Shown here: piece after piece, positions 1-9,274 of the stretch
How the letters are laid out: every line of letters starts with the position of its first letter
Position numbering within the stretch: position 1 is the stretch's first letter
NCBI GenBank assembly: GCA_900472485.1
Contig: UCII01000016.1
Span: 1-64,000 of the forward strand
From: Hyphomicrobiales bacterium
Lineage (GTDB): Bacteria > Pseudomonadota > Alphaproteobacteria > Rhizobiales > Rhizobiaceae
Reading direction: 5' to 3'
DNA: 64,000 nt
Translations under genes and position numbers: made by a program
Notes under the pieces: generated by a model
Seen by the model: the letters and a program-made list of their open reading frames with translations, nothing else
Databases searched by the model: none
What the model was told of the DNA's origin: nothing

Positions 1-267
1 TTGACCTCTGGCCGCAGCCGGACAATGAGTGTCGGAAGCCAAAAGGTTGAGTTCAAGCACGTCCCTCGCTGGCAGTTGTCGCTCGCCGGCCGGCCGGCCG
101 GCGTCGCCGTGCGCGCGCTTGCCTGGCTGGGGCCGGAGAAAGCAGAAGAGGCTCTTTCGAGCATCAAGCGGAAACTGCCGCCCGAGGCGTTCAACGAGCT
201 TGTCGCTGCAGCACCTCAGTTTCCGACTTGGCTCGCACGAAGTGTCGGAAAAGCAGTCCATGGCTGA
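1..267 (+). CDS. AbiEi-type antitoxin, C-terminal part (cut by the window edge)
   Basis: The visible 88 residues resemble the C-terminal end of AbiEi-family antitoxins of type IV toxin-antitoxin systems, in particular the stretch ALAWLGPEKAEEAL and the ending QFPTWLARSVGKAV. The reading frame is open to the first base, so the N-terminal winged-helix part lies upstream. The stop (265-267) overlaps the ATG of the following toxin gene (260-262), the tight coupling usual for abiEi-abiEii. In this family the antitoxin represses its own operon and counteracts the nucleotidyltransferase toxin. Because the toxin next door is broken, this antitoxin may be a leftover. The family call rests on C-terminal similarity only. 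Confidence 0.6.
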   Translation: MTSGRSRTMSVGSQKVEFKHVPRWQLSLAGRPAGVAVRALAWLGPEKAEEALSSIKRKLPPEAFNELVAAAPQFPTWLARSVGKAVHG

Positions 268-1128
268 TCAGTTCTTCGAATTATCGATCGACGACAGGCG
301 TGAGGTTCTCGCCATTGCATCAGACCGATCGAGGCGCCCCACCTCACCTACGATATTCGCGCGCTTGCCCCTGATCTTGTTGGGGACAACGAAGAAGCAC
401 TCCCGAAAACCCGTAGCGAGGAAAAGCGCTGGTCGAGCGAGGTGCGACGACGACTACCGATCTGGGTAACCGACACGGTTGCACTGATCATCGGCGTTGA
501 ACTTGAGAAGCAATCGCTGCCCGCAGAGATTCGGATCGATGGCGACAGGCTTTACATCGACTATCAGGCCATCAGTTCAGGATCTGGTTATGTCGCGCCC
601 AGCGTCATGTTGGAGTTCGGAGCCCGTTCAACTGGAGAGCCAGCCAGCCTTCGAGATATCGCCTTTGACGCGGCCGGTCTCGTTGAGGGGGTCGAGTTCC
701 CGACGGCTAGCCCGAAAGTGATGCATGCCGAACGGACTTTCTGGGAAAAGGCAACTGCGATCCATGTCTTTTGCCTGCAAGAGCGGCTGCGGGGCGATCG
801 CTTTTCGCGTCATTGGCATGACATTGTACGCCTCGACGACATTGGCCTGGCAGACAGCGCAATCTCCGACCGCGAACTCGCAAACGCGGTCGCGAAGCAT
901 AAGTCGATGTTTTTCGCGGAGAAAGCCGCCGACCGATCGCCGATTGACTACGAGACAGCGGTAAACGGCAAGCTGCTGCTAACGCCGGCCGGTGAAGGAC
1001 AGAAAGCCCTCAGGGAGGACTACGCCAGGATGGTGGACGACGGTCTTCTTTTCGATGACGCCGAAACGTTTGACGAGTTGCTCGAGCGATGTGCTGCCAT
1101 CTGCAAAAAGGCAAACGCCGCAGCCTAG
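260..1128 (+). pseudogene. AbiEii nucleotidyltransferase toxin, internally deleted and frameshifted
   Basis: The start (MADQFFELSIDDRREVL, ATG at 260) and the long C-terminal part (frame 1, from about 334 to 1128, beginning APHLTYDIRALAPDL) are recognisable AbiEii pieces, but they lie in different frames. The section that should link them, which in this family carries the GG(S/T)-type nucleotidyltransferase motif and the first catalytic acidic residues, is absent. The join falls near 325-335, after ASDRSRRP. The toxin therefore cannot be made as a full enzyme. The C-terminal domain remains open for about 265 codons, so the deletion may be fairly recent. A second-frame restart product of 228 residues from 442 is possible but would lack the active site. 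Confidence 0.75.
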
Positions 1129-1381
1129 CAAATACTCGAGGAATTTTCGAATGGCAGAGCGGGGGTCGTTTGCGAGAGGGGGCGCAATCCTACGATAGCG
1201 ATAGCCGTATGCGGAACGTTGATTGCGACATGGATTTTGAAACAGAAACTCCCTCGCCTGAATGGTATTTCCACCTGTATCACAAACCACCGTTTGCGAT
1301 AAACTGATAGAGATTTCTAGCATTTGCATAAACGTACGATTCTATCCCGTCCCGCAAGTGACCAAAAATTTTGAGGGTTTG

Positions 1382-1798
1382 ATGACTGATAAAGGAAGTG
1401 CAATCCAACGTCTAAACCCGCCGGAACTGGGGTCACCACCGGGTTATTCGCAGGTAGTGGATGTCAAGGCGAGCCGGCTAATCTTCATCGCAGGTCAGAC
1501 TGCACTCGACCGAGACGGCGCATTGGTTGGCAAAGACGACTTCACCGCCCAAGCCGATCAAGTTTTTCACAACCTGAGTGAGGCCCTCAAGGCTGTCGGC
1601 TGCGATGCAAGCCACCTTGTGAAAATGACAGTCTTTCTCCGAGACGTAGGTGATCTCGGCGCATATCGCGAGAGCCGCAACCGGTTCTTCACCACGGTAA
1701 CGCCTCCAGCAGCGCCTGCTGTCACTTTGGTTGAAGTTTCAAAGCTCTATGGGGCAGACTTTTTGATCGAGATCGAAGGCATCGCCGCCGTCGCCTGA
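1382..1798 (+). CDS. RidA family (YjgF/YER057c/UK114) enamine/imine deaminase-like protein
   Basis: The protein has 138 residues, the usual RidA size. Typical features are the N-terminal block LNPPELG followed by GYSQVV, the strand LIFIAGQTALD, the helix Q(V)FHNLSEALKAVGCDASHLVKMTVFL, and the C-terminal PAAPAVTLVEVSKL block. RidA proteins are cytosolic trimers that hydrolyse reactive 2-aminoacrylate-type enamines released by PLP enzymes. Some subgroups have other roles and sit in catabolic operons. The start at 1382 was chosen because family similarity begins there; the frame is open upstream to 1262. The gene stands alone between the abiE remnant and the convergent ligase gene, so its substrate cannot be inferred. 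Confidence 0.85.
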   Translation: MTDKGSAIQRLNPPELGSPPGYSQVVDVKASRLIFIAGQTALDRDGALVGKDDFTAQADQVFHNLSEALKAVGCDASHLVKMTVFLRDVGDLGAYRESRNRFFTTVTPPAAPAVTLVEVSKLYGADFLIEIEGIAAVA

Positions 1799-1994
1799 TC
1801 TGCTGGCCATGTTTTTCCGTTTAGATCGAAACACGTAAATCTCTCACCAGCGAATATCATCTGCCAACGCCCTAGCGTAGGATTCCCTCCCGCAAACGCC
1901 CCCGAGTGCGCCATGTCGAGAGAAGAGTTCTTCGCATTGGTATGGTGGACAGACCGCCATGCAGCGCTGGCGAACCTCATGTTGATCGCGCGCC

Positions 1995-3038
1995 TCATCG
2001 CGGTAGACGATAGACCTCGGCATTGTCCTGCCGCTCCCGGAGGCCCTTGTACGAAGCGTGACGCAGTTTGCCGTCATCGGTCCAGGCGCGATACTCGATC
2101 TCGGCGATCAGTGTTGGCTGAGCCCAGACGACGCCGCGCTGTTTCAGCGCGATCGGGGCCTGTGATGCCTTGAGTTTGTCCAGATTTCTGCGCAGCCTCG
2201 TGGCATCGCGCTCATTGAAGCCCGTTCCGACGTTGCCGACGTAGATGAGATCATGACCTCTATAGGCAGCGAGAAACAAATTGCGGATGCCACCGTGCGC
2301 AACAGCGAAAGGCTCATAGCCGACGATGAAAAAGCTGTCGCTCAGGACGCATTTCACCTTGATCCAGTCACCGGTACGACCGGAGCGATAAGGCTGCTCA
2401 CGGTTCTTGGCGATGATGCCCTCCAGACCATAGGCACATGCGGCAGCGAGAAGTTCCTCACCATCGGCTTCGACCGCCTCGGAGAGTTTTATGACGCCGG
2501 CATGATCGGGGAGAAGCCCGTCTAGGATCTGCCGGCGCTCGGCGAGATCCAGCTTCATAAGGTCGTGTCCATCGAAATAAAGCAGATCGAAAGCATAGAA
2601 GATCGCCTCATCCGCCCGGCGATGCCCGCCCCTTCCCCCAAGGGCACGCTGAAGAGCGCCGAAGCTCGACTTGCCATCGTCGTCCAAGACCACTGCTTCT
2701 CCGTCGAGAATCATCGTCGTGGCGAAGTCGGCGGCCTCCTTGGCGATTGTCGGAAAGCGATCGGTCCAATCGTGCCCTCCACGCGTGAGTATGCGCACGC
2801 GCCCGGGTTCAACATGGACCGCGAGCCGATAACCATCCCACTTTATCTCATAGAGCCACTGCGGCCCTTTCGGAACTTCCGACTTCAGAAGCGCTAGCGC
2901 CGGCTGGATCCGCTCCGGCATTGGATCGAGCGGCAATTGCGGTTGGTCTGGATCACGAGCTTTGCGCGCCCGGCTTCGCAGCGGCATTTCCGAGGCGGTG
3001 AGAAGGGGTTTGGATGACTTACGCGGGGACTTCGTCAT
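1995..3038 (-). CDS. ligD: ATP-dependent DNA ligase, LigD ligase-domain type
   Basis: This 347-residue protein (from the ATG at 3038) is a stand-alone ligase domain of the bacterial non-homologous end-joining family. The adenylation motif KWDGYR has its catalytic lysine near residue 67. Further ligase motifs are LDGEAVV, FYAFDLLYFDG, LEGIIAKN and the C-terminal WIKVKC that leads into the OB fold. It lacks the polymerase and 3'-phosphoesterase domains of three-domain LigD, and no ku gene lies nearby. Rhizobia often carry several ligD copies on replicons, so this one may serve a specialised break-repair role or work with a Ku encoded elsewhere. The start is uncertain: the frame is open to a GTG at 3086 and no clear ribosome site marks 3038. 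Confidence 0.88.
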   Translation of the reverse strand: MTKSPRKSSKPLLTASEMPLRSRARKARDPDQPQLPLDPMPERIQPALALLKSEVPKGPQWLYEIKWDGYRLAVHVEPGRVRILTRGGHDWTDRFPTIAKEAADFATTMILDGEAVVLDDDGKSSFGALQRALGGRGGHRRADEAIFYAFDLLYFDGHDLMKLDLAERRQILDGLLPDHAGVIKLSEAVEADGEELLAAACAYGLEGIIAKNREQPYRSGRTGDWIKVKCVLSDSFFIVGYEPFAVAHGGIRNLFLAAYRGHDLIYVGNVGTGFNERDATRLRRNLDKLKASQAPIALKQRGVVWAQPTLIAEIEYRAWTDDGKLRHASYKGLRERQDNAEVYRLPR

Positions 3039-3296
3039 GGAAAACAGTGCAACAGAGAAAGCTTGGCGAGTCGAGTCTTTCCTCACTCTGGCAACTCAGC
3101 CACTGCGGCTGGTAAGCCGGAATCGCAGGCGTTCCTCTCCAGCTCCCAACGGAATGGATGGGCTCTTGACTCAATCCAAAATGAGAACATAATAAGAACA
3201 TACTGACAGAAGCGATCGCCGGTCGCGCAGTTCCATATCGACAACTCAGCAGTTCGAACCCCCGTGATTTCAGGGGTGCAGGAGACGTATTGCCTC

Positions 3297-3515
3297 ATGA
3301 TAGCCGCAGCCACTCAAACAGATGAACCGCAATTCGATCAGGTCGCATCGGCGCTCGACCTATTCGATGGCGACGCCCGCGCCACGATCGGCGCTCTGCT
3401 CGCCGAGCTGCAGTTCGTCCGCAAACAACTGGCCCTCTGCGAGGCTGGAATGAGCGTCGGCTTTACCCGCGGCTGGGTTCCAAGTTTCGAAAGCGAAGGA
3501 GGAAGCAATGTTTGA
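3297..3515 (+). CDS. Small protein of unknown function (72 aa)
   Basis: No family was recognised. The protein is acidic near its start (MIAAATQTDEPQFDQVASAL), has a likely amphipathic helix (ATIGALLAELQFVRKQLALC) and ends in VPSFESEGGSNV. Its last bases overlap the start of the next gene by 8 bp (3508-3515), and an AAGGAGGAA ribosome site for that gene lies within its 3' end, so the two are translationally coupled. An alternative start at 3264 would add 11 residues. The coupling and the reading of a helix are direct observations; no function is proposed. Confidence 0.55.
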   Translation: MIAAATQTDEPQFDQVASALDLFDGDARATIGALLAELQFVRKQLALCEAGMSVGFTRGWVPSFESEGGSNV

Positions 3516-4095
3516 ATATTCGAGAGATCCACGACCGAGAGACGGCGTTCTCACCATAAGCCAGGACGAAGCGCAGGCGCTTTATGATTTCGTCGGCTAT
3601 TTGGGCCGGCATGCCTTCGATACGTTCGGAGACGATCGGCCCGGCTTCCGTGGCAAGTCGCCAGACATGCTTCGCCATCTCGACCGAATGCGCGATCTGC
3701 TGGCAAACGTCATGGACTACCCGACCTTGGACGAAGAACTTTGCTGGGATGAGCCGAAGCCGCTCGCGACGGACGAGGTTCATGGCTTGCTGCTGACGGA
3801 GATCGGCAATCGGCCCGGCATACGGTTTCTCGAGATCGCGGTTTACTGGAATGACGACCACAGATGCTTCGGGACGCTTCAGCTTGCCGTCGATGACGAG
3901 GCCGGCGAAACCTGCGGTCTGTTCGAGGTCGAGGATCTTGCCGGCGAGCAGGTCAGTTGCGGTCCCGGCTGGTCCCAATCCGGCGCCGATCTCGACGAGA
4001 CGATCCGCATGTTCATCAATGCCTTTCCCATGCAGCAACTGGAAGCGCGCAACGAAGATTGCATCAACGAAATGCTCGCCGCGAAAGTCGCCTGA
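3508..4095 (+). CDS. Conserved-looking protein of unknown function (195 aa)
   Basis: This is a soluble, acidic protein with no signal peptide or membrane segment. Its N-terminal third is helical (QDEAQALYDFVGYLGRHAF) and its middle has alternating strands (FLEIAVYWNDDHRCFGTLQL). No catalytic motif stands out and the family was not recognised. It starts inside the 3' end of the preceding small gene and follows a strong ribosome site, so the pair is probably one operon. It lies between a DNA ligase and a stress protein, which hints at but does not prove a stress-related role. Confidence 0.6.
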   Translation: MFEYSRDPRPRDGVLTISQDEAQALYDFVGYLGRHAFDTFGDDRPGFRGKSPDMLRHLDRMRDLLANVMDYPTLDEELCWDEPKPLATDEVHGLLLTEIGNRPGIRFLEIAVYWNDDHRCFGTLQLAVDDEAGETCGLFEVEDLAGEQVSCGPGWSQSGADLDETIRMFINAFPMQQLEARNEDCINEMLAAKVA

Positions 4096-4231
4096 CTGTT
4101 AGCCATAGATGACGCAGGTACATCCGAAATCCATCTGGAAGATACGACGTGGTGCGGTGACCGACGCTTGGAACTGAACAATTCGCATCTTTGAGCATTG
4201 ATCCTTGGTAATCCAAAAAGGAGAAATTGCC

Positions 4232-4435
4232 ATGGATTGGAATCGCGTCGAAGGCAACTGGAAGCAGGTTAAGGGCAAGGTCAAGGAGCAGTGGGGTAAG
4301 CTTACCGACGACGACCTTGATCAAATCGCCGGCAAGCGAGATCAGCTCGAAGGTAAGATCCAGGAGCGCTACGGCCTTGCAAGGGACCGCGCCAAATCCG
4401 ACGTGGACGATTGGTATGGCCGTCAGACCTGGTAA
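4232..4435 (+). CDS. CsbD family stress-response protein
   Basis: This 67-residue, highly charged protein has the signature of the CsbD family: MDWNRVEGNWKQVKGK, then KEQWGKLTDDDLDQIAGKRDQL and a final YGLARDRAK helix. CsbD-like proteins are small helical-bundle proteins induced by general stress in many bacteria; their biochemical role is unknown. The start at 4232 follows an AAAAAGGAGA ribosome site 8 bases upstream, so the longer reading from 4205 is rejected. The gene is followed at once by a hairpin terminator, so it is probably monocistronic. Confidence 0.9.
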   Translation: MDWNRVEGNWKQVKGKVKEQWGKLTDDDLDQIAGKRDQLEGKIQERYGLARDRAKSDVDDWYGRQTW

Positions 4436-4445
4436 GAAGTTGAAC

Positions 4446-4467
4446 GGGCCGGCCTAGCCGGTCCTTT
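4446..4467 (+). terminator. Hairpin terminator after the CsbD gene
   Basis: GGGCCGGC (4446-4453) pairs with GCCGGTCC (4457-4464, one G-U pair) around the loop CTA. TTT follows. It lies 10 bases after the CsbD stop codon. Confidence 0.6.
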
Positions 4468-4505
4468 CGCGAGGATCGCGACTTAGCTCAAAGGCCATCT
4501 CGTGA

Positions 4506-7500
4506 TCACTGAAAATTCCGACTTCTCACCTTCAACCTATCAATAAGCCGATCCGGCTCATAAATCTCCCGCACCTTCATCACAGCCCTCTCCCGAGAGT
4601 CTGGACTGCCAGGCGTCCCATGGGCAAACTCATCGCCACGACCGGTCGGTAGCCTGAAGGCCTCATCGCGATCGGCAAGGCCGGAAAGATTGGATGTGAG
4701 ATCGAAGAGCTGCTGAGCAACGAGATGCACGACGTCCCCTTCCCGCTGGATGCGGCCATTGATCGCCATCATCGAGGATCCGAGCACGACGCGCCGGCGG
4801 CGCTCGAACAGGCTGGGCCAGACGACGACATTGGCCGGCCCGGTCTCATCCTCGACGGTCAGGAACATGACGCCCTTGGCCGAGCCAGGCTTCTGGCGCA
4901 CGAGCACGAGACCTGCCGTCATCAGCCAACGGCCGTCACGAGATGACATCGCCTCCTCGCAGGTGACGATGTTGCGGGCGGTGAGATCCTTGCGCAGGAA
5001 GGCGAGCGGATGTTGGCGAAGGGTCAGGCCGGTATGACTGTAGTCCTGGATGACGTTGTGGCCTTCGGTCATCTGGCGAAGGCGAACTTGCGGTTCCTGC
5101 TGCTCGGCGATCGTCTTCTGCTCGCGTTCGGCTGCCGCGGCGAAGAGCGGCAAGGGCTCGTCACGGAGCGCCTTGATCGCCCAGAGCGCATCGCGGCGCT
5201 GCAAATCGAGGGAGGGCAGAAACGCATCCGCCTCGGCAAGCTCGACCAGGGATGCGGCCGGCACGCCGGATCGCCGCCAGAGATCATCGACGCTATCGAA
5301 TGGCTGGTCGGCCCGCGCGGCAATGATGCGAGCGGCATCGATCTCAGCCAAACCATAGACCATGCGCATGCCAAGGCGAACGGCATGCCGGTCGCTGCCT
5401 TCGACCGGCTCCAACGTACAGTCCCAGCGCGAGCGATTGATGCAGACGGGCCGCACCTCGACGCCATGCTTGCGGGCATCGCCGACGATCTGGGCTGGGG
5501 CGTAAAAGCCCATCGGCTGGGAGTTCAGGAGTGCCGCACAGAAGGCATCGGGATAGTGGCATTTCACGTAAGCTGATGCATAGGCGATCAGGGCGAAGCT
5601 GGCGGCATGGCTTTCGGGAAAGCCATAGGAGCCAAAACCTTCGAGCTGCGAGAAGGTCTTTTCGGCGAAGTCCGGCGTATAGCCGTTGCGGACCATGCCG
5701 GAGACGAGCTTGGCCTTGAACTTCGAGACACCACCGGTGAACTTGAAGGTCGCCATCGACTTGCGCAGCTGATCGGCCTCACCGCCCGTAAAGCCGGCGC
5801 AGACCATCGCCACCTTCATGGCGCTCTCCTGAAAGAGCGGCACGCCGAGCGTCTTGCCGAGCACGGCCTCAAGCTCCGGGGTCGGATAGTCCACAGCCTC
5901 CTTGCCCTCGCGCCGGCGCAGATAGGGATGGACCATGTCGCCCTGGATCGGGCCGGGGCGGACGATCGCAACCTGGATGACGAGGTCATAGAAGGTGCGC
6001 GGCTTCATGCGCGGGAGCATGGACATCTGGGCGCGGCTTTCGATCTGGAAGGTGCCGAGCGTATCGGCCTTGCGGATCATCGCATAGGTCGCGGGATCCT
6101 CCTGCTCGATGCCGGCAAGATCGATCGGCCTGCCCTTATGCTCTTCGATCAGCCGGAAGGCTTTGCTCATGCAGGTCAGCATGCCGAGCGCCAAGACGTC
6201 GACCTTCATGAACTTCAATGCCTCGACATCGTCCTTGTCCCATTCGATCACCTGCCGGTCGGCCATGGATGCCGGCTCGATCGGCACGAGATCGTCGAGG
6301 CGGTCGTGGGTGAGCACGAAGCCGCCGGGATGCTGGCCGAGATGGCGCGGCGCGCCCATCAGCTGCTGCGCCAGCTTCAAGGTCAGAGCAAGCCTGCGAT
6401 CCCCAGGATTGAGGTTGAGCTCGCGCAAGCCGCGATCGGTTACCAGTTCCTCAGACCACGACCACATGCCCGACGACAGCGACTTGATCACGTCCTCTGG
6501 CAGGCCGAGCGCCTTGCCGACATCGCGGATCGCCCCCTTGGCACGGTAGCGCGTCACCGTCGCGCAGAGGGCCGCCTTGTCATGGCCGTAGGTCTTATAG
6601 ATCCATTGGATCACCTCCTCGCGCCGCTCGTGCTCGAAGTCGACATCGATATCAGGCGGCTCGTCGCGCTCCTGGCTGACGAAACGCTCGAAGAGCAGGT
6701 TGTTGGTCTCGGGGTCGATGGAGGTAATGCCAAGAATATAGCAGACGGCGGAATTGGCGGCGGACCCCCGTCCCTGGCATAAGATGCCCTGGCTGCGGGC
6801 ATAGCGGACGATCGAAAACACCGTCAGGAAATAGGGGGCGTAGTTCATGGTGCGGATGAGGTCGAGCTCGTGCCGGATCACCTTCAGCACCGATGGCGGC
6901 AAGCCCTCGGGATAGCGGTTCGGAATGCATTCCCACACATAATGCTCGAGCGATTCCTGCGCGTTCTTGCCGGGAACGATCGCTTCCTCCGGATATTGGT
7001 AGGTCAGCTCCTCCAGCGAGAACTTGCAGCGCTCGACGATCTCCAGCGTACGGGCGAATGCTTCGGGATAACGCGGAAAGAGACGCGCCATTTCTTCCGG
7101 AGGTTTGAGATAGCGGTCGGCATGCCGCTCGCGTTCGAAGCCGATATCGTCGATCGTGGTGTTGTTGCGAATGCAGGTGACGATATCCTGCAGCTGCCGG
7201 CGCGACGGCTCGTGGAAGAGAACGTCATTGGTGAGGACCGTCTTCACCTTGAAGCGGGCGGCAAGATTGGAGAGCTCGTGCAGCCGCAGCTGGTCGTTCG
7301 GCCGCCGGCGCAGGCAGAGCGACAGATAGGCACGATCGCAAAAAATCTCCGCCATTTTCCGGAGCTGAAGAGCACAAGTCTCGTCGGCAAGATCCGGCAC
7401 CAGGATGCCGATCAGGCCCTCGGCATAAAGAGCGACGTCGTCGAGATGCAGGATACAGTTCGCCTTGCCGCCACGGCTCTTGCCGAGCGTGAGCAGCCGG

Positions 7501-7766
7501 GTCAGGCGGGAATAGGCGGCACGATCCGTAGGATAGACGAGGATCGACATGCCGTCGGCAAGATCGAGACGGCAGCCGACGACAAGGCGAAGCCCGGTTG
7601 CGCGCGAGGCTTCGAGCGCCCGGACGATACCAGCCAGCGAATTGCGGTCGACGATCCCGAGCGCGCTGATGCCGAGTTCCTTGGCCGTCGCGAACAGCTC
7701 ATCGGCTGATGACGCGCCGCGCAGGAAGGAAAAATGGGTGGTAACCTGCAGCTCGGCGTAGCTCAT
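4506..7766 (-). CDS. dnaE2: Error-prone DNA polymerase DnaE2 (ImuC)
   Basis: The protein has 1086 residues, the usual DnaE2 length and shorter than replicative DnaE. It has an N-terminal PHP domain (HFSFLRGASS near residue 11), the polymerase core with QGRGSAANSAVCYILG and the catalytic aspartates in DIDVDF (residues 372-377), and a C-terminal OB-fold region. DnaE2 is the translesion polymerase of the alphaproteobacterial mutasome. It works with ImuA and ImuB at the beta clamp and causes damage-induced mutation. Its ATG overlaps the imuB stop by 4 bp (ATGA). The order imuA-imuB-dnaE2 and an SOS box upstream of imuA indicate LexA control of all three. Confidence 0.96.
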   Translation of the reverse strand: MSYAELQVTTHFSFLRGASSADELFATAKELGISALGIVDRNSLAGIVRALEASRATGLRLVVGCRLDLADGMSILVYPTDRAAYSRLTRLLTLGKSRGGKANCILHLDDVALYAEGLIGILVPDLADETCALQLRKMAEIFCDRAYLSLCLRRRPNDQLRLHELSNLAARFKVKTVLTNDVLFHEPSRRQLQDIVTCIRNNTTIDDIGFERERHADRYLKPPEEMARLFPRYPEAFARTLEIVERCKFSLEELTYQYPEEAIVPGKNAQESLEHYVWECIPNRYPEGLPPSVLKVIRHELDLIRTMNYAPYFLTVFSIVRYARSQGILCQGRGSAANSAVCYILGITSIDPETNNLLFERFVSQERDEPPDIDVDFEHERREEVIQWIYKTYGHDKAALCATVTRYRAKGAIRDVGKALGLPEDVIKSLSSGMWSWSEELVTDRGLRELNLNPGDRRLALTLKLAQQLMGAPRHLGQHPGGFVLTHDRLDDLVPIEPASMADRQVIEWDKDDVEALKFMKVDVLALGMLTCMSKAFRLIEEHKGRPIDLAGIEQEDPATYAMIRKADTLGTFQIESRAQMSMLPRMKPRTFYDLVIQVAIVRPGPIQGDMVHPYLRRREGKEAVDYPTPELEAVLGKTLGVPLFQESAMKVAMVCAGFTGGEADQLRKSMATFKFTGGVSKFKAKLVSGMVRNGYTPDFAEKTFSQLEGFGSYGFPESHAASFALIAYASAYVKCHYPDAFCAALLNSQPMGFYAPAQIVGDARKHGVEVRPVCINRSRWDCTLEPVEGSDRHAVRLGMRMVYGLAEIDAARIIAARADQPFDSVDDLWRRSGVPAASLVELAEADAFLPSLDLQRRDALWAIKALRDEPLPLFAAAAEREQKTIAEQQEPQVRLRQMTEGHNVIQDYSHTGLTLRQHPLAFLRKDLTARNIVTCEEAMSSRDGRWLMTAGLVLVRQKPGSAKGVMFLTVEDETGPANVVVWPSLFERRRRVVLGSSMMAINGRIQREGDVVHLVAQQLFDLTSNLSGLADRDEAFRLPTGRGDEFAHGTPGSPDSRERAVMKVREIYEPDRLIDRLKVRSRNFQ

Positions 7767-9274
7767 GCGAAGATCCCGTGGCAGAACCAGCGATGCGAGC
7801 CGGTGGCGGCATAAACGCCGTCACCACTGCGATAGATCCACAAGCGCTCGCCGCTCTCGTCCTCGATCACGAAATAATCCCGGACCGCATCGAATTCGGA
7901 ATTTTTGGTCCACCATTCCCCGAAGATGCGCTCCGGCCCATCGGCGCGTTTGATCCGCCGGCGCTTGCCGCGCCAGGTGACGGAGACGGGCGGATGATCC
8001 GGCAGAAGTGCGATGACGTCGATGGGTTCCGGCCGCGCCATGAGCCGCACCGGACGCGGCCAGTGATGCACCCAGCTTTCCGTGACGTCCGGGGCCGCGG
8101 CGGCAATCCGCCGGACGCTGCGTTCGGGGACATCGGAGGCGACTGGCGCGATGCGATAAACGCGCTGTCCGCGATTGCCGAAGGTATCGATCAAAGGCGT
8201 GATGTCCTGATCTTTCCCGTCGACCAGCGACGATCGCTGCTCCTCACCAAGCGGTTCGGTCATGACGGCAACGAGCGTCAGCTTCTCGATGCCAAAGCCG
8301 GGCTCGATCTTTTCCGTTCGATCGCGAAACAGTTTGGTGAGCCAGGCGACATCGCGGGCCGGCTTGGCGGTGCCGGCGCGGATCGCCTGCCTGCTGCCGT
8401 CGACCTTTTCGACGATCAGGTCGGTCCGACGAACACCAAGCCCCTTGCGCTTGAGTTCGGCGACCAGCCGGACGATGAGCCGGCCGACATATTTGTCGAT
8501 CGTCTCGGCAGCACCAATCGGTTCGGCGAATGCCCTGACGACCTCGATCCAGTCCGGCGCCCGGATCGGATCGATCGGCTCGGATTTTTGACCGAACATC
8601 TGGTCGAGACGCCGGCCGATCTCGGGACCGAAGCGCAACGCCAATGGCGCCCGCGGCGTTGCAGACAACTCGCCGATGGTTTTGAAACCGAGTGTACGAA
8701 GACTGGCGACGATCTCCGCCGATAGCCGCAACCGCGAGATCGGCAGCCGCTCGACGGCACGGGCGGTCTCTCCCGGCGGAATGATGACGACCTCGCGACG
8801 AGTGGCGCGAGCACAGGCATGGGCCGCACCCCAGGTGTCGGTGATCGCCGCATGGACGGTCAGCCCCCTCGCCCGGAAACGGTTGACGATCCCGGTGAGC
8901 ATTGGAAGCTCGCCGCCCTGCAGATGATCGGCTCCTTCCGTATCCATGACGATGCCATCCGTGCCGTCGACGGCGACGATCGGGGAATATTGCGTCAAAG
9001 CCCAGAGAGCGATCCGTTCGAGTGCCTCGGCATCGGCTGAGGGATCGGCATCGACGAACTGCAGACCGTGGACTATGGCCTGCGCCTTGGCGGCCGGCAT
9101 GCCCACGCGAATGCCCGCTTCCCTGGCCTTTGTATCGGCCGCTTCAATCCAGCGCTTGGAGCCGCTCCTGGCGATCAGGACCAGCGGCCTGTCAGGCGAT
9201 AATTCTGCTTTTTGGTCCATCCGCCTGACCCGCTCGATCGGCAGGTCCGGCAGATAGATGGATACGACCCGTGG
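7763..9274 (-). CDS. imuB: ImuB, Y-family polymerase-like mutasome adaptor
   Basis: This 503-residue protein is related to Y-family polymerases (DinB/UmuC) but starts MPRVVSIYLPDLPIERVRR, so it lacks the acidic catalytic residue of active enzymes at that position. That is the hallmark of ImuB, which is a scaffold rather than a polymerase. In studied bacteria ImuB binds the beta clamp, ImuA and DnaE2. The start at 9274 follows GGGAGC six bases upstream. This gives an 83-bp overlap with the end of imuA in another frame, while an upstream ATG at 9310 has no ribosome site. The stop overlaps the dnaE2 start. Confidence 0.93.
   Translation of the reverse strand, partial: PRVVSIYLPDLPIERVRRMDQKAELSPDRPLVLIARSGSKRWIEAADTKAREAGIRVGMPAAKAQAIVHGLQFVDADPSADAEALERIALWALTQYSPIVAVDGTDGIVMDTEGADHLQGGELPMLTGIVNRFRARGLTVHAAITDTWGAAHACARATRREVVIIPPGETARAVERLPISRLRLSAEIVASLRTLGFKTIGELSATPRAPLALRFGPEIGRRLDQMFGQKSEPIDPIRAPDWIEVVRAFAEPIGAAETIDKYVGRLIVRLVAELKRKGLGVRRTDLIVEKVDGSRQAIRAGTAKPARDVAWLTKLFRDRTEKIEPGFGIEKLTLVAVMTEPLGEEQRSSLVDGKDQDITPLIDTFGNRGQRVYRIAPVASDVPERSVRRIAAAAPDVTESWVHHWPRPVRLMARPEPIDVIALLPDHPPVSVTWRGKRRRIKRADGPERIFGEWWTKNSEFDAVRDYFVIEDESGERLWIYRSGDGVYAATGSHRWFCHGIFA

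Noticed and set aside
442..1128. Reading the 228-codon frame as an intact toxin gene
   Set aside because: It lacks the nucleotidyltransferase core, and upstream in-frame sequence back to 334 continues the family similarity, so it is a fragment.
5607..6782. Long plus-strand open frame (391 codons) inside dnaE2
   Set aside because: It is fully antisense to a clearly recognised polymerase and shows no family similarity; long antisense frames are common in GC-rich DNA.
6870..7709. Long plus-strand open frame (279 codons) inside dnaE2
   Set aside because: Antisense to the PHP domain of dnaE2; composition is that of a shadow frame.
7763..9274. Calling ImuB an active Y-family polymerase
   Set aside because: The catalytic acidic residue at the N-terminus is absent, and cassette context fits the non-catalytic scaffold.
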